From: CAG-488 sp051881315
Lineage (GTDB): Bacteria > Bacillota > Clostridia > Oscillospirales > Acutalibacteraceae
Length of the DNA: 33,605 nucleotides
Assembly (NCBI GenBank): GCA_051881315.1
Contig: JBJEPQ010000044.1
Span: 1 to 33,605, forward strand
Direction of reading: 5' to 3'
In this document: positions 24,512 to 31,792 of the stretch, piece by piece
Layout: the number at the start of each line of letters is the position of its first letter
Numbering within the stretch: the stretch's first letter is position 1
Position numbers and translations under genes: made by a program
The notes under the pieces: generated by a model
Databases searched by the model: none
Told to the model about the DNA's origin: nothing
The model's input: the letters and a program-made list of their open reading frames with translations, nothing else

Positions 24512-25276
24512 TTATCTCTTTTTATAAATCAATAATTCAGGATCGGCACCGTCCTCCTCATATGTGCATACAAGAATAAAATCCATATTTGCAACAACGC
24601 CGAAGCACCTTTCGCCGCCGAACAGACAATCAAGCCGACAGCCTAAATAAGTGACTTCATCGTTCAGCAGTTTAACCGTTTTTCCGTTCGGAAGCCGATA
24701 TTCAAAATTGACGGAGCTGCCGGGAACGGTATCGAGCTTTTCAACCCTCGGCATACCTTCAACATTCAGGGCATTTATCTCGTCAATTATCTTGCTTTTG
24801 AACTGATTGAAATTTTCTTCTCCACCAAGCTCCGAATACCGTTTCCAATAATTCAAAGTCGGCAAAAATCCTTTCATGTATTCCCGTACCTGATCGGGAG
24901 AAAAATTCTCGTTTGCCATATGTTCTGCGCAGAACTCGATCAATACGTTCATATTGTCATAGGTAAACTTTCCGTCTGAATAGCACCACTTGCAGTATTC
25001 TTCGTTGAAAAAGCCGTCCCTCTCCTTGCTGATGACAGAATCCTCAAGCGGCATACCGCAGCATTGGCAAATCAGCTTCCTCGGCGTGCCTAAAAGTGTG
25101 TTTATCGAAACGTCAAAAAGCTTTGAAAGCAGTTTTAATGTCTCGATGCCGGGGATAGTTTCGCCGTTTTCCCAACGTGACACCGCCTGCCTTGTGACAA
25201 ATATTTTTTCCGCAAGCTCATCCTGCGAAAGTCCGTTACGGGTTCTGAGATCAAGAATAATTTCTTTTGTTTCCAT
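24512..25276 (-). CDS. XRE-family regulator fused to a zinc ribbon
   Basis: 254 residues. An HTH of the XRE/Cro type covers about 5-60 (LSQDELAEKIFVTRQAVSRWENG). A zinc-ribbon domain follows, with Cys70, Cys72, Cys73, Cys95 and Cys98 (CQCCGMP and YCKWC), of the type called putative zinc ribbon (zf-ribbon_2). Residues about 100-254 are an unrecognised domain. The likely role is a metal- or stress-responsive transcription regulator; targets are unknown. The ATG at 25276 is preceded by GAGGTGA; a longer reading to 25393 crosses the promoter region and is rejected. Confidence 0.85.
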   Translation of the reverse strand: METKEIILDLRTRNGLSQDELAEKIFVTRQAVSRWENGETIPGIETLKLLSKLFDVSINTLLGTPRKLICQCCGMPLEDSVISKERDGFFNEEYCKWCYSDGKFTYDNMNVLIEFCAEHMANENFSPDQVREYMKGFLPTLNYWKRYSELGGEENFNQFKSKIIDEINALNVEGMPRVEKLDTVPGSSVNFEYRLPNGKTVKLLNDEVTYLGCRLDCLFGGERCFGVVANMDFILVCTYEEDGADPELLIYKKR

Positions 25277-25293
25277 CAAATCACCTCGGTATA

Positions 25294-25339
25294 AGTATAT
25301 CTCAGTTGTTTTAAAAGCGCAAGCAACTCCCTGTTGCTT
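25294..25339 (-). promoter_or_regulatory. Promoter and inverted repeat of the XRE gene
   Basis: On the minus strand TTGCGC (25317-25322), a 17-base spacer and TATACT (25294-25299). An inverted repeat AGCAAC-5-GTTGCT lies at about 25322-25338, overlapping the -35 edge, and could be an autoregulatory operator. The rest of the 25340-25460 spacer shows nothing else. Confidence 0.55.
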
Positions 25340-25460
25340 TTCAATTACATAAGCATCACAGTCTTTGAATTTGTTGATGCAAAACAATCGCACAACAAAA
25401 GCAATAATATGCTGTTATTTGAATAATTATACAACGCTATAACAAATTTTTCACACGAAC

Positions 25461-25490
25461 AAAAGAGGTCGATTTTCACCGACCTCTTTT
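25461..25490 (-). terminator. Terminator of the DUF2935 gene (bidirectional form)
   Basis: AAAAGAGGTCG pairs with CGACCTCTTTT around an eight-base loop. On the minus strand the stem ends in a four-T run just past the DUF2935 stop codon. The flanking A/T runs make it usable from either side. Confidence 0.85.
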
Positions 25491-25508
25491 GTTTCTGCGA
25501 TATTTAAT

Positions 25509-26399
25509 TCAGCATTCAAGCAATCTGATGTAATGGTTTGCCTCACGCAGGACATGATCTGCAAGAAGCGGTAAAATCACTGAACGTATCTTGCATTGAA
25601 TAATGCCCTGTGCGCCTGCCGCTTTGAAATCTCTGAACTTGAGAGTTTCATTCAAAGACTCCGCCTTTAATGTTTGATTCTGTGCACGGCGACAGCTTTC
25701 AAGCAGTTTACAGTATTTCTTTGCAAAATCGTCTGCCGAACAGAAAAGCTCCGTTTCGCTCGGATCAAGAAGTCCGCGGATAAACATTGCGTGTTCCATC
25801 ATAATTCTGTTCCAAAAGCTTTCGGTCTCTCTCATCGCACGGTAATTCAGGTCGCCTTCTCTTTCCAGAATTCTGACATATCTTTGATAAAGCTTTGCCT
25901 CCCTGATAATGTGCTCAAGCAACAAGGGGTAATTTACCGTAAACGTCTGACAGCTTAAAACACTGTTAAGGATGTTTTCTTTCAGCTCTATCAATCCTTC
26001 AAGCAGTTCAAGAGCCTTTCTGTTAAGAGACTGAACCTGACGAACCATTGCCGAAAGGTTGACGCCATGCTTTGCACAGGACAGGGCAAGCTCCTTTTGC
26101 GTTATTGCGTTGTTGATATTGATGCATGTAAAACGTTCCGTCTGTTTTTCCGCATCGGCGGTAAACTCGGTAACCAATTCACCTGATCTTATAACATCAC
26201 GGCATATTACTCCGTCGGCAAGCTCCGCCGCCGTACATAGCAGTTTTTCAAATTCCTGCATGAAAAATTCGGCTTTCTCCGAGAAAGACTCGCTTGCAGG
26301 GGTAAATCCTGCTTTGAGGAACAGCGAATGTTCTTTCATGATACGGGCAAAGAACAGATGCAGCTCCAATGATTTTGTTACATAGTTATCGGTATACAT
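25509..26399 (-). CDS. DUF2935 protein, duplicated ferritin-like helical domains
   Basis: 296 residues with two homologous halves. Each half starts with a helix bearing RIMxEH (EH at 23-24 and 202-203) and ends with a helix bearing EH/DHxxREAxxY (161-171 and 281-290). That spacing of Glu and His fits a four-helix bundle with a metal-binding centre, as known for DUF2935 structures. No signal peptide is present, so it is cytoplasmic or possibly spore-associated. Biological function is unknown. GGAGG precedes the ATG and a terminator follows; it appears monocistronic. Confidence 0.88.
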   Translation of the reverse strand: MYTDNYVTKSLELHLFFARIMKEHSLFLKAGFTPASESFSEKAEFFMQEFEKLLCTAAELADGVICRDVIRSGELVTEFTADAEKQTERFTCININNAITQKELALSCAKHGVNLSAMVRQVQSLNRKALELLEGLIELKENILNSVLSCQTFTVNYPLLLEHIIREAKLYQRYVRILEREGDLNYRAMRETESFWNRIMMEHAMFIRGLLDPSETELFCSADDFAKKYCKLLESCRRAQNQTLKAESLNETLKFRDFKAAGAQGIIQCKIRSVILPLLADHVLREANHYIRLLEC

Positions 26400-26523
26400 A
26401 AAATCCTCCGTTCAAAATATTTTCTGATACTATAAATATATGCGGCAGGATATTATGAGTTGAAAAATTCTTGTAACCTTGCGTTTTTCTTGACCTGACT
26501 GTACTGTCCCGTATCGGTAATAC

Positions 26524-28788
26524 TTATTTCTTTTTCTTTATCTTGTTAAGGTCGGCGTTGATACCGAGTATCATTTCTTTTGTAAAGGTTTTGCCTGCCA
26601 TCATAAACAGACGCTTGAGGGTAAAGGCCTTTGCGGTGTCAATAAGATTTTTATTGATTTTAACGCTCGAAAGGCTCATTCCTGCTACCTCATCCTTCTT
26701 TTCACCGTCCGACGATCTGCCTTTCATCTTCTTCATCAGGGATAAGCCTGTTTTTATAAGGAACAGCTTTCCCTTAAAGCTTGAGAGAATGTCGCCGACA
26801 GTGTCATTTACGGAGTAGTATCCCGGAGGTGTTGAAATTTCAAACCAGTTTATAACCGAATTTGTATCTTTCATTATATAATCTTCGTTTATTTTATCGA
26901 CCTTACGAATGAAGCTCTCGTCCGAAACATCGCCGCATTTTGCTTCAATTTTTGTTTCTCCCGACAGCTTAACATCAAATTCAAAGAACGGGAACTCCCC
27001 TTTTTCTTTCCTCTCGACAAGCTCGCCGTTTGCGTAAAGCTCCACATACGGGGTATTGGCGCAGATCTTTACTTTTGTAACATCTTCACAGCGATCGACA
27101 TATCTCTTTGAGCAGATATGAATAATCTTTTCATCGGAGAGCCATGCTTTATAGGCATAGAAAGAATCCTTTTTATATTTCCTGTCAAACGAGACAAGTC
27201 CCTTGTGGTTCATTCCGTTTTCGCCGCCCTCGCTTCTTGCGTCTGCGGCAAAATCAAACATATTCCAGACATGTGTTGCCCAGATATAAGGTCTTTTAGA
27301 TATCTGTTTAATAAGCTCTTCATGATAGAGGAGCTGATATTCTTCGGTATAATCGCCCTGCTCAGGATTGGAAGTATGCCAGTTAAGCCCCTCTGCGCCG
27401 TATTCGCTCAAGCCGACGCATCTGTCGGGATATTTGCTGTGAAAATCATCGAACCATTTGCCGTTCATCTCGGTTGTACCGCCGTACCAGCCGAAATAAT
27501 GGTTATACGAAATAACATCGGGAATAAACGTATATTCCTCTTTCGGAGCGCACATTGAAAGAATTGCCAAGGTGGTCAATCTTGTCTTGTCCATCTTGTG
27601 GCAAAGCTCATTGAGCCGACGGTGATTATCAATCAAATTCCTGTCGTTTGCTCCTGCCATGGTGATTTCATTTGAAAGTCCCCATACAACAATACAGGGA
27701 TGATTATAATTCTGTGTAATCAGCTCTCTCATCTGCGAAAGAGTATTTTCGGTACCGTTATTAAGGTGCTGTGAAATATAGGGTATCTCAGCCCACACGA
27801 CGAGACCTCTTTCATCGCAAAGGTCATAGAAATCCTGCGAATGTTGATAGTGAGCAAGTCTGACTGTCGTTGCACCCACTTCACAGATAAGGTCGATATC
27901 CTCCTTATGATGCTCATAAGTCAGTGCATTTCCGATATGCGGCCTGTCCTGATGACGTGAAACGCCCCTGAGCGGATAGCTTTCTCCGTTGAGTATAAAG
28001 CCCTTATCGGGATCAATTTTGAACGATCGGCAGCCGAAGCGCGCAGAAACCCTGTCACACTCCCCGCCGTTATCGGTTATCACCGCCTCTGCGGTATATA
28101 AATACGGATCTTTTCTTCCGTTCCACAGATGTACATTTTCAATATTTAAAACAGCCTCGGCCTTATCGGAAGAAACCTTTTTCTCCGCAACGCACATACC
28201 GTCGGATAAAATCCTGATTGTAACATCACAGGTCTTTTCGCATTTTGTATAACATTCAACGCTGACCTCGGCATTTTCTCCCTTGACAACAGGCGTTATT
28301 TTAATGCCCGGTGTTCCGAACCAGTCAAGCTCAAAATGATTTTTTGAAACTGAAATGAGCTTAACATCACGGTAAATTCCGCCGTAGAAAGTGAAGTCTG
28401 CCATCTGAGGATAAACGAAATCATTCGGGCTGTTATCAGCGAAAACAGCAAGGATATTGTTTTCTTTAATATCCTTGAGCTCAACTCGGAATATCGAATA
28501 GCCGCCGTGATGCACGCAGAGCTTTTCTCCGTTCCAATAGACCTCTGCCGTGGAATTGACAGCGCCGAATTCAATATAATTCACATCGCCTTCAAAACCG
28601 GAAGCAGGTAATTCTTTAATAAAACAGCACTTACCTCTGTAATAGTCGTTTCCGCCGTCCTGTCCGTCCTCTCCGTTCCATGTGTAGGGAAGATTAAGCA
28701 CTTCGCAGTCTGACGGAACAGAAGTCGGAGCTGACTTTATTTTCTTTGAAAAATACCAATTCTCGTTAATAACTTTAACCTTTCTCAT
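26524..28788 (-). CDS. Glycoside hydrolase family 2 beta-galactosidase/beta-glycosidase
   Basis: Cytoplasmic retaining beta-glycosidase, 754 residues. Sugar-binding jelly roll (about 1-145), immunoglobulin-like domain (about 160-255), and TIM barrel (about 260-550) with acid/base Glu374 (WGLSNE) and likely nucleophile Glu462 (LSEYGAE). An extra beta domain (about 555-632) and an unusual helical Lys-rich C-terminus (about 660-754) follow. GH2 includes galactosidases, glucuronidases and mannosidases; a neutral beta-galactoside is likely but not certain. The ATG overlaps the symporter TGA by four bases, with GGAGG upstream, so the two act as an uptake-and-cleave pair. No clear terminator is seen before 26400. 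Confidence 0.92.
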   Translation of the reverse strand: MRKVKVINENWYFSKKIKSAPTSVPSDCEVLNLPYTWNGEDGQDGGNDYYRGKCCFIKELPASGFEGDVNYIEFGAVNSTAEVYWNGEKLCVHHGGYSIFRVELKDIKENNILAVFADNSPNDFVYPQMADFTFYGGIYRDVKLISVSKNHFELDWFGTPGIKITPVVKGENAEVSVECYTKCEKTCDVTIRILSDGMCVAEKKVSSDKAEAVLNIENVHLWNGRKDPYLYTAEAVITDNGGECDRVSARFGCRSFKIDPDKGFILNGESYPLRGVSRHQDRPHIGNALTYEHHKEDIDLICEVGATTVRLAHYQHSQDFYDLCDERGLVVWAEIPYISQHLNNGTENTLSQMRELITQNYNHPCIVVWGLSNEITMAGANDRNLIDNHRRLNELCHKMDKTRLTTLAILSMCAPKEEYTFIPDVISYNHYFGWYGGTTEMNGKWFDDFHSKYPDRCVGLSEYGAEGLNWHTSNPEQGDYTEEYQLLYHEELIKQISKRPYIWATHVWNMFDFAADARSEGGENGMNHKGLVSFDRKYKKDSFYAYKAWLSDEKIIHICSKRYVDRCEDVTKVKICANTPYVELYANGELVERKEKGEFPFFEFDVKLSGETKIEAKCGDVSDESFIRKVDKINEDYIMKDTNSVINWFEISTPPGYYSVNDTVGDILSSFKGKLFLIKTGLSLMKKMKGRSSDGEKKDEVAGMSLSSVKINKNLIDTAKAFTLKRLFMMAGKTFTKEMILGINADLNKIKKKK

Positions 28789-30143
28789 TTTGTTGCCTCC
28801 GTAGCATTATCGGTGAGATTATATAAGAAATGCATGCTGACTAATGCCAAAGCCGCTCCTATAAGCGGCATAAGACCTGTCAGAGTGTAAAGTCTGTCGG
28901 AAACGCCCGCCGCCTGTGACGCTGCGTCAAGGTTTGTGTCGTAAGCCGAAATCTTCAGAACAACGGTTACGATAAGCGAACAGGCACCCTGCGCAACCTT
29001 TCTGAAGAATGAGTAGGTTGCATAAATCGAGCTTTCTTCCCTTCTTCCGCTTTTTTGCTCCTGGAAGTCAATACAGTCGGCAACGAGCGCCCACATAAGA
29101 ACGTAATAGAAGCTGGAACCCATTATTGTCAAACCGATAAATATCATCCAGACATAGGGATTCGATATTTTGACAAAGGTGGCGACTGCGGCAGTGATAA
29201 CCGAAAGAGCAAACGGATATGTGCAAAGCTGTTTCTTGGAAAATTTCTTGATTGCAGGCTTCAAAAGAATAATTCCGACGCCTACGGGCAAGCCTGCAAT
29301 AATGCTTGCAATCGAAATCAGCTTCGTGTTACTGAAATAACACATAAAAACATACTGCATTGTGTTCGATACAGACATAATGAAAGACATCAGCGCAAAG
29401 GAAGAAATTGTGACCGCTAAAATGTTTTTATTCTTGAAAAAAGCTTTAATTGTATTGAGATAATTAAACTTTTCTTGCTGAACGGCTTCGGGCCGAATCC
29501 TTTCCGTCGTCATCTTTCGGCAGAAATAAAAGCCTACCCAACCGAGAACGCCCATAACCGCAACGCAATAAATAAATCTTGAGCCGATCGGGTTATCGTT
29601 ATCGTCAAAAATTATGAGCGGTATAATAACCATAAGCGGAACCTGAGCAAACATAGCTCCAATGCTTCTCCAGGTTGAGAGCTGAGCACGCTCGGTCGGA
29701 TCTTTTGTTATGACCGACTGCATTGATCCGTAAGGGACATTTACGCTTGTATATGCAACACTCCATAAGCAGTAAAGACCGAGGCACATTGCAATTTTCA
29801 CTCCCATGGGAGCATTCGGCACGTAGATGAACATAAGTATACTGCAAGCAAGAAGCGGAAGGCTCGCCCACTTTATCCATGTTTTAAATTTGCCCTCTTT
29901 TCCGCCCTTTGAAGCGTCAACCAGACCTCCGACAATGGGATCATTGATTGCATCGAATACCTTGCCGATAAATATCAGCATACCGCACACAATGGGATCC
30001 AGCTTCATACAAATTACAAAAAAGGTAATCATGTAATTGCTTATGAACGAAAAGCTCATATTGCAACCGAAATCACCCAAAGCATAACCGATTTTGTCCC
30101 TCATTCCGAAAGGTCTGAGAGTGTTTGTCTGTTTATCAGCCAT
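28785..30143 (-). CDS. GPH-family (MelB-type) sugar:cation symporter
   Basis: 452 residues, about 12 membrane segments. The N-terminal signature DAINDPIVGGLVD and the segment GDFGCNMSFSFISNYM are typical of glycoside-pentoside-hexuronide:cation symporters. It should bring a glycoside or its disaccharide in, for cleavage by the co-transcribed GH2 enzyme. AAAGGAG precedes the ATG. The promoter at 30195-30223 and two overlapping palindromes at 30158-30185 suggest substrate-induced expression through a repressor not encoded in the window. Confidence 0.93.
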   Translation of the reverse strand: MADKQTNTLRPFGMRDKIGYALGDFGCNMSFSFISNYMITFFVICMKLDPIVCGMLIFIGKVFDAINDPIVGGLVDASKGGKEGKFKTWIKWASLPLLACSILMFIYVPNAPMGVKIAMCLGLYCLWSVAYTSVNVPYGSMQSVITKDPTERAQLSTWRSIGAMFAQVPLMVIIPLIIFDDNDNPIGSRFIYCVAVMGVLGWVGFYFCRKMTTERIRPEAVQQEKFNYLNTIKAFFKNKNILAVTISSFALMSFIMSVSNTMQYVFMCYFSNTKLISIASIIAGLPVGVGIILLKPAIKKFSKKQLCTYPFALSVITAAVATFVKISNPYVWMIFIGLTIMGSSFYYVLMWALVADCIDFQEQKSGRREESSIYATYSFFRKVAQGACSLIVTVVLKISAYDTNLDAASQAAGVSDRLYTLTGLMPLIGAALALVSMHFLYNLTDNATEATK

Positions 30144-30157
30144 ATCCGGTCTCCTTT

Positions 30158-30185
30158 TTGAAATATTTCAACAAAAATTTTTGTT
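30158..30185. promoter_or_regulatory. Two overlapping perfect palindromes, probable operator
   Basis: TTGAAATATTTCAA (30158-30171) and AACAAAAATTTTTGTT (30170-30185) are each fully self-complementary and share two bases. They cover roughly the first 30 transcribed bases of the symporter-GH2 operon, just before its ribosome binding site, a position suited to a repressor. Confidence 0.6.
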
Positions 30186-30194
30186 TACATCGTT

Positions 30195-30223
30195 ATAATA
30201 TCATAAATTTACATAAAATTCAA
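30195..30223 (-). promoter_or_regulatory. Promoter of the symporter-GH2 operon
   Basis: TTGAAT (30218-30223), a 17-base spacer and TATTAT (30195-30200) on the minus strand. Confidence 0.65.
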
Positions 30224-30269
30224 GCTCAATAAAAAAGGATAATTGATTTCTGTTTTTTGGATATTTCTA

Positions 30270-30298
30270 TTGCGATTTTTCTTTATCAATGATAGAAT
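30270..30298 (+). promoter_or_regulatory. Promoter of the M28 peptidase gene
   Basis: TTGCGA (30270-30275), a 17-base spacer and TAGAAT (30293-30298). It diverges from the symporter promoter about 50 bases away. Confidence 0.65.
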
Positions 30299-30305
30299 TA
30301 TTTAT

Positions 30306-30340
30306 AATATTCGGCACGGCGGATTGATGTGCAGAATATT
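30306..30340 (+). promoter_or_regulatory. Inverted repeat in the M28 leader
   Basis: AATATTCGGCAC (30306-30317) pairs with GTGCAGAATATT (30329-30340) at 11 of 12 positions with an 11-base loop. It falls at the predicted transcription start and could be an operator or a leader hairpin. Confidence 0.45.
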
Positions 30341-30365
30341 ACAAACCGACTTGGAGGGTTAAAGA

Positions 30366-31703
30366 ATGAAAGCGGAAAACAGAAAGTATGCTCAGGAGGC
30401 ATACGACATTGTAACTCATGCGGCAAAGAAGATCGGCTCACGTCTTCCCGGCTCAGAGAACGAAAGAAAATATGCAAGCTATATGGGCGATAAGCTTCGT
30501 GAAATCGGAATTGAGCCTAAAACCGAGGAATTTGCCGTATCACCGAGATCATCAATCGGAGGTATTCACTATGCAGGCTATGTCGGTCTTGCGCTTTGCG
30601 TACTCACATATTTTGCTCAGTCAAATTTCAATCTCTGGATAGCAATGGCGTTTGTTTCTGTTGTTACTTTGGTTTGGCTCGTATTCAGCGTTTTTCTTTA
30701 CAAAACCTGGTTTGATATGTTCTTCAGGCAGAGGATCTCGCAAAATGTTTACGGCGAGCTTCTTCCCGAGGACGGAAAATATGATTATACGATTATCCTT
30801 TCGGGACACACCGACACAAGCTGGAACTGGAAACATTCCGAGCACGCATACCGATACAAGGATAAACCGATTGTCGGTATTATCGTTACATATGCCAAAG
30901 TCGGCTTCGGCGCTGTCTGCGCACTCTTTATGATGTTTGCTTCCATTGCCATGGGCATTATTTCAACAGGCTATCTTTTAGGTGCGTCCTGGGCTCACGC
31001 CGCCGCGCAGTCAACTTCGTTTGCGGCATTTTTAACTCTGATGAATTTCATTCCGATGATTTGTGCGATCGGCTGCGGTCTTCTTATAATGTGGTGTGAT
31101 CCTCACGAGGAAAACGCATCAAGAGGCGCTATGGATAATGCGACAGGCTGTGCTTTGAGCTACGAGGTTATAAAGTATTTCAAAGAAAATCCCGATAAGA
31201 TGCCGAAAAATTGCAGAATTGTTGATTTCAACTGCGGAAGCGAAGAAGCCGGTCTCAGGGGATCAATCGCTTTTGCAAAGGAACACAAGAATGACGGCGT
31301 GCTTCACAATGCGTATAACATTAACATTGACTCCATCGCAGACAAGGACTACTTTGAAGTTGCCATACAGGACGATTGGCAGTTCACCCGTTTTGATACC
31401 GACATTGAAAAGATGTTCATGGACACCTTCAATGAGTTAGGCATTGAGAGCAAAACAGGCGGCAGAATACATAATCCCGTCGGAGGCTGTGACAGCACTC
31501 CGATGACAAAGGCCGGCGTAAAATCCATAACCTTTGCCGCACAGAAACCTGTTCTGACTTATTACTATCATACTTGGAGAGATCTTCCGGAGCGTTTCGA
31601 TGTTGATACAGTACATACCGGCTTTGATGTTCTCCTTTCCGTTGTTGATAAAATCGCTGAATTTCAGGAAACAAACGGTTATAACGGCCCTCAGACGAAG
31701 TAA
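30366..31703 (+). CDS. Membrane-embedded M28-family zinc aminopeptidase-like protein
   Basis: 445 residues with a complete M28 active site: His148 (SGHTDT, Asp150 catalytic helper), Asp257 (AMDNATG), Glu293/Glu294 (GSEEAGLRGS), Asp322 (NIDSIA) and His402 (YYHTWRD). Four hydrophobic helices interrupt or flank the fold at about 67-85, 90-112, 175-203 and 217-243, the last two lying between the first ligand (148) and the bridging Asp (257). Classic M28 enzymes are soluble or secreted, so this is an unusual layout; peptide trimming at the membrane is inferred. GGAGG precedes the ATG. A shared terminator follows. Confidence 0.88.
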   Translation: MKAENRKYAQEAYDIVTHAAKKIGSRLPGSENERKYASYMGDKLREIGIEPKTEEFAVSPRSSIGGIHYAGYVGLALCVLTYFAQSNFNLWIAMAFVSVVTLVWLVFSVFLYKTWFDMFFRQRISQNVYGELLPEDGKYDYTIILSGHTDTSWNWKHSEHAYRYKDKPIVGIIVTYAKVGFGAVCALFMMFASIAMGIISTGYLLGASWAHAAAQSTSFAAFLTLMNFIPMICAIGCGLLIMWCDPHEENASRGAMDNATGCALSYEVIKYFKENPDKMPKNCRIVDFNCGSEEAGLRGSIAFAKEHKNDGVLHNAYNINIDSIADKDYFEVAIQDDWQFTRFDTDIEKMFMDTFNELGIESKTGGRIHNPVGGCDSTPMTKAGVKSITFAAQKPVLTYYYHTWRDLPERFDVDTVHTGFDVLLSVVDKIAEFQETNGYNGPQTK

Positions 31704-31728
31704 ATAATAATTGTAAGCAACACAAAAA

Positions 31729-31764
31729 AGCCCCGAATCCGAGCGAGTGCACGGTTTCGGGGCT
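31729..31764. terminator. Bidirectional terminator between the M28 and GH31 genes
   Basis: AGCCCCGAA pairs with TTCGGGGCT around an inner CCG/CGG. On the plus strand AAATTTTT follows; on the minus strand the stem runs into a six-T tract. It serves both convergent genes. Confidence 0.9.
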
Positions 31765-31792
31765 AAATTTTTACAAAGCGTATAGGTACTGT

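Noticed and set aside
25277..25393. N-terminal extension of the XRE protein
   Set aside because: It would cross the predicted promoter and lacks a ribosome binding site; the ATG at 25276 has GAGGTGA and starts at the HTH.
26400..26523. Terminator after the GH2 gene
   Set aside because: Only weak partial pairings around GACTGTACTGTC were seen, with no T tract, so none is called.
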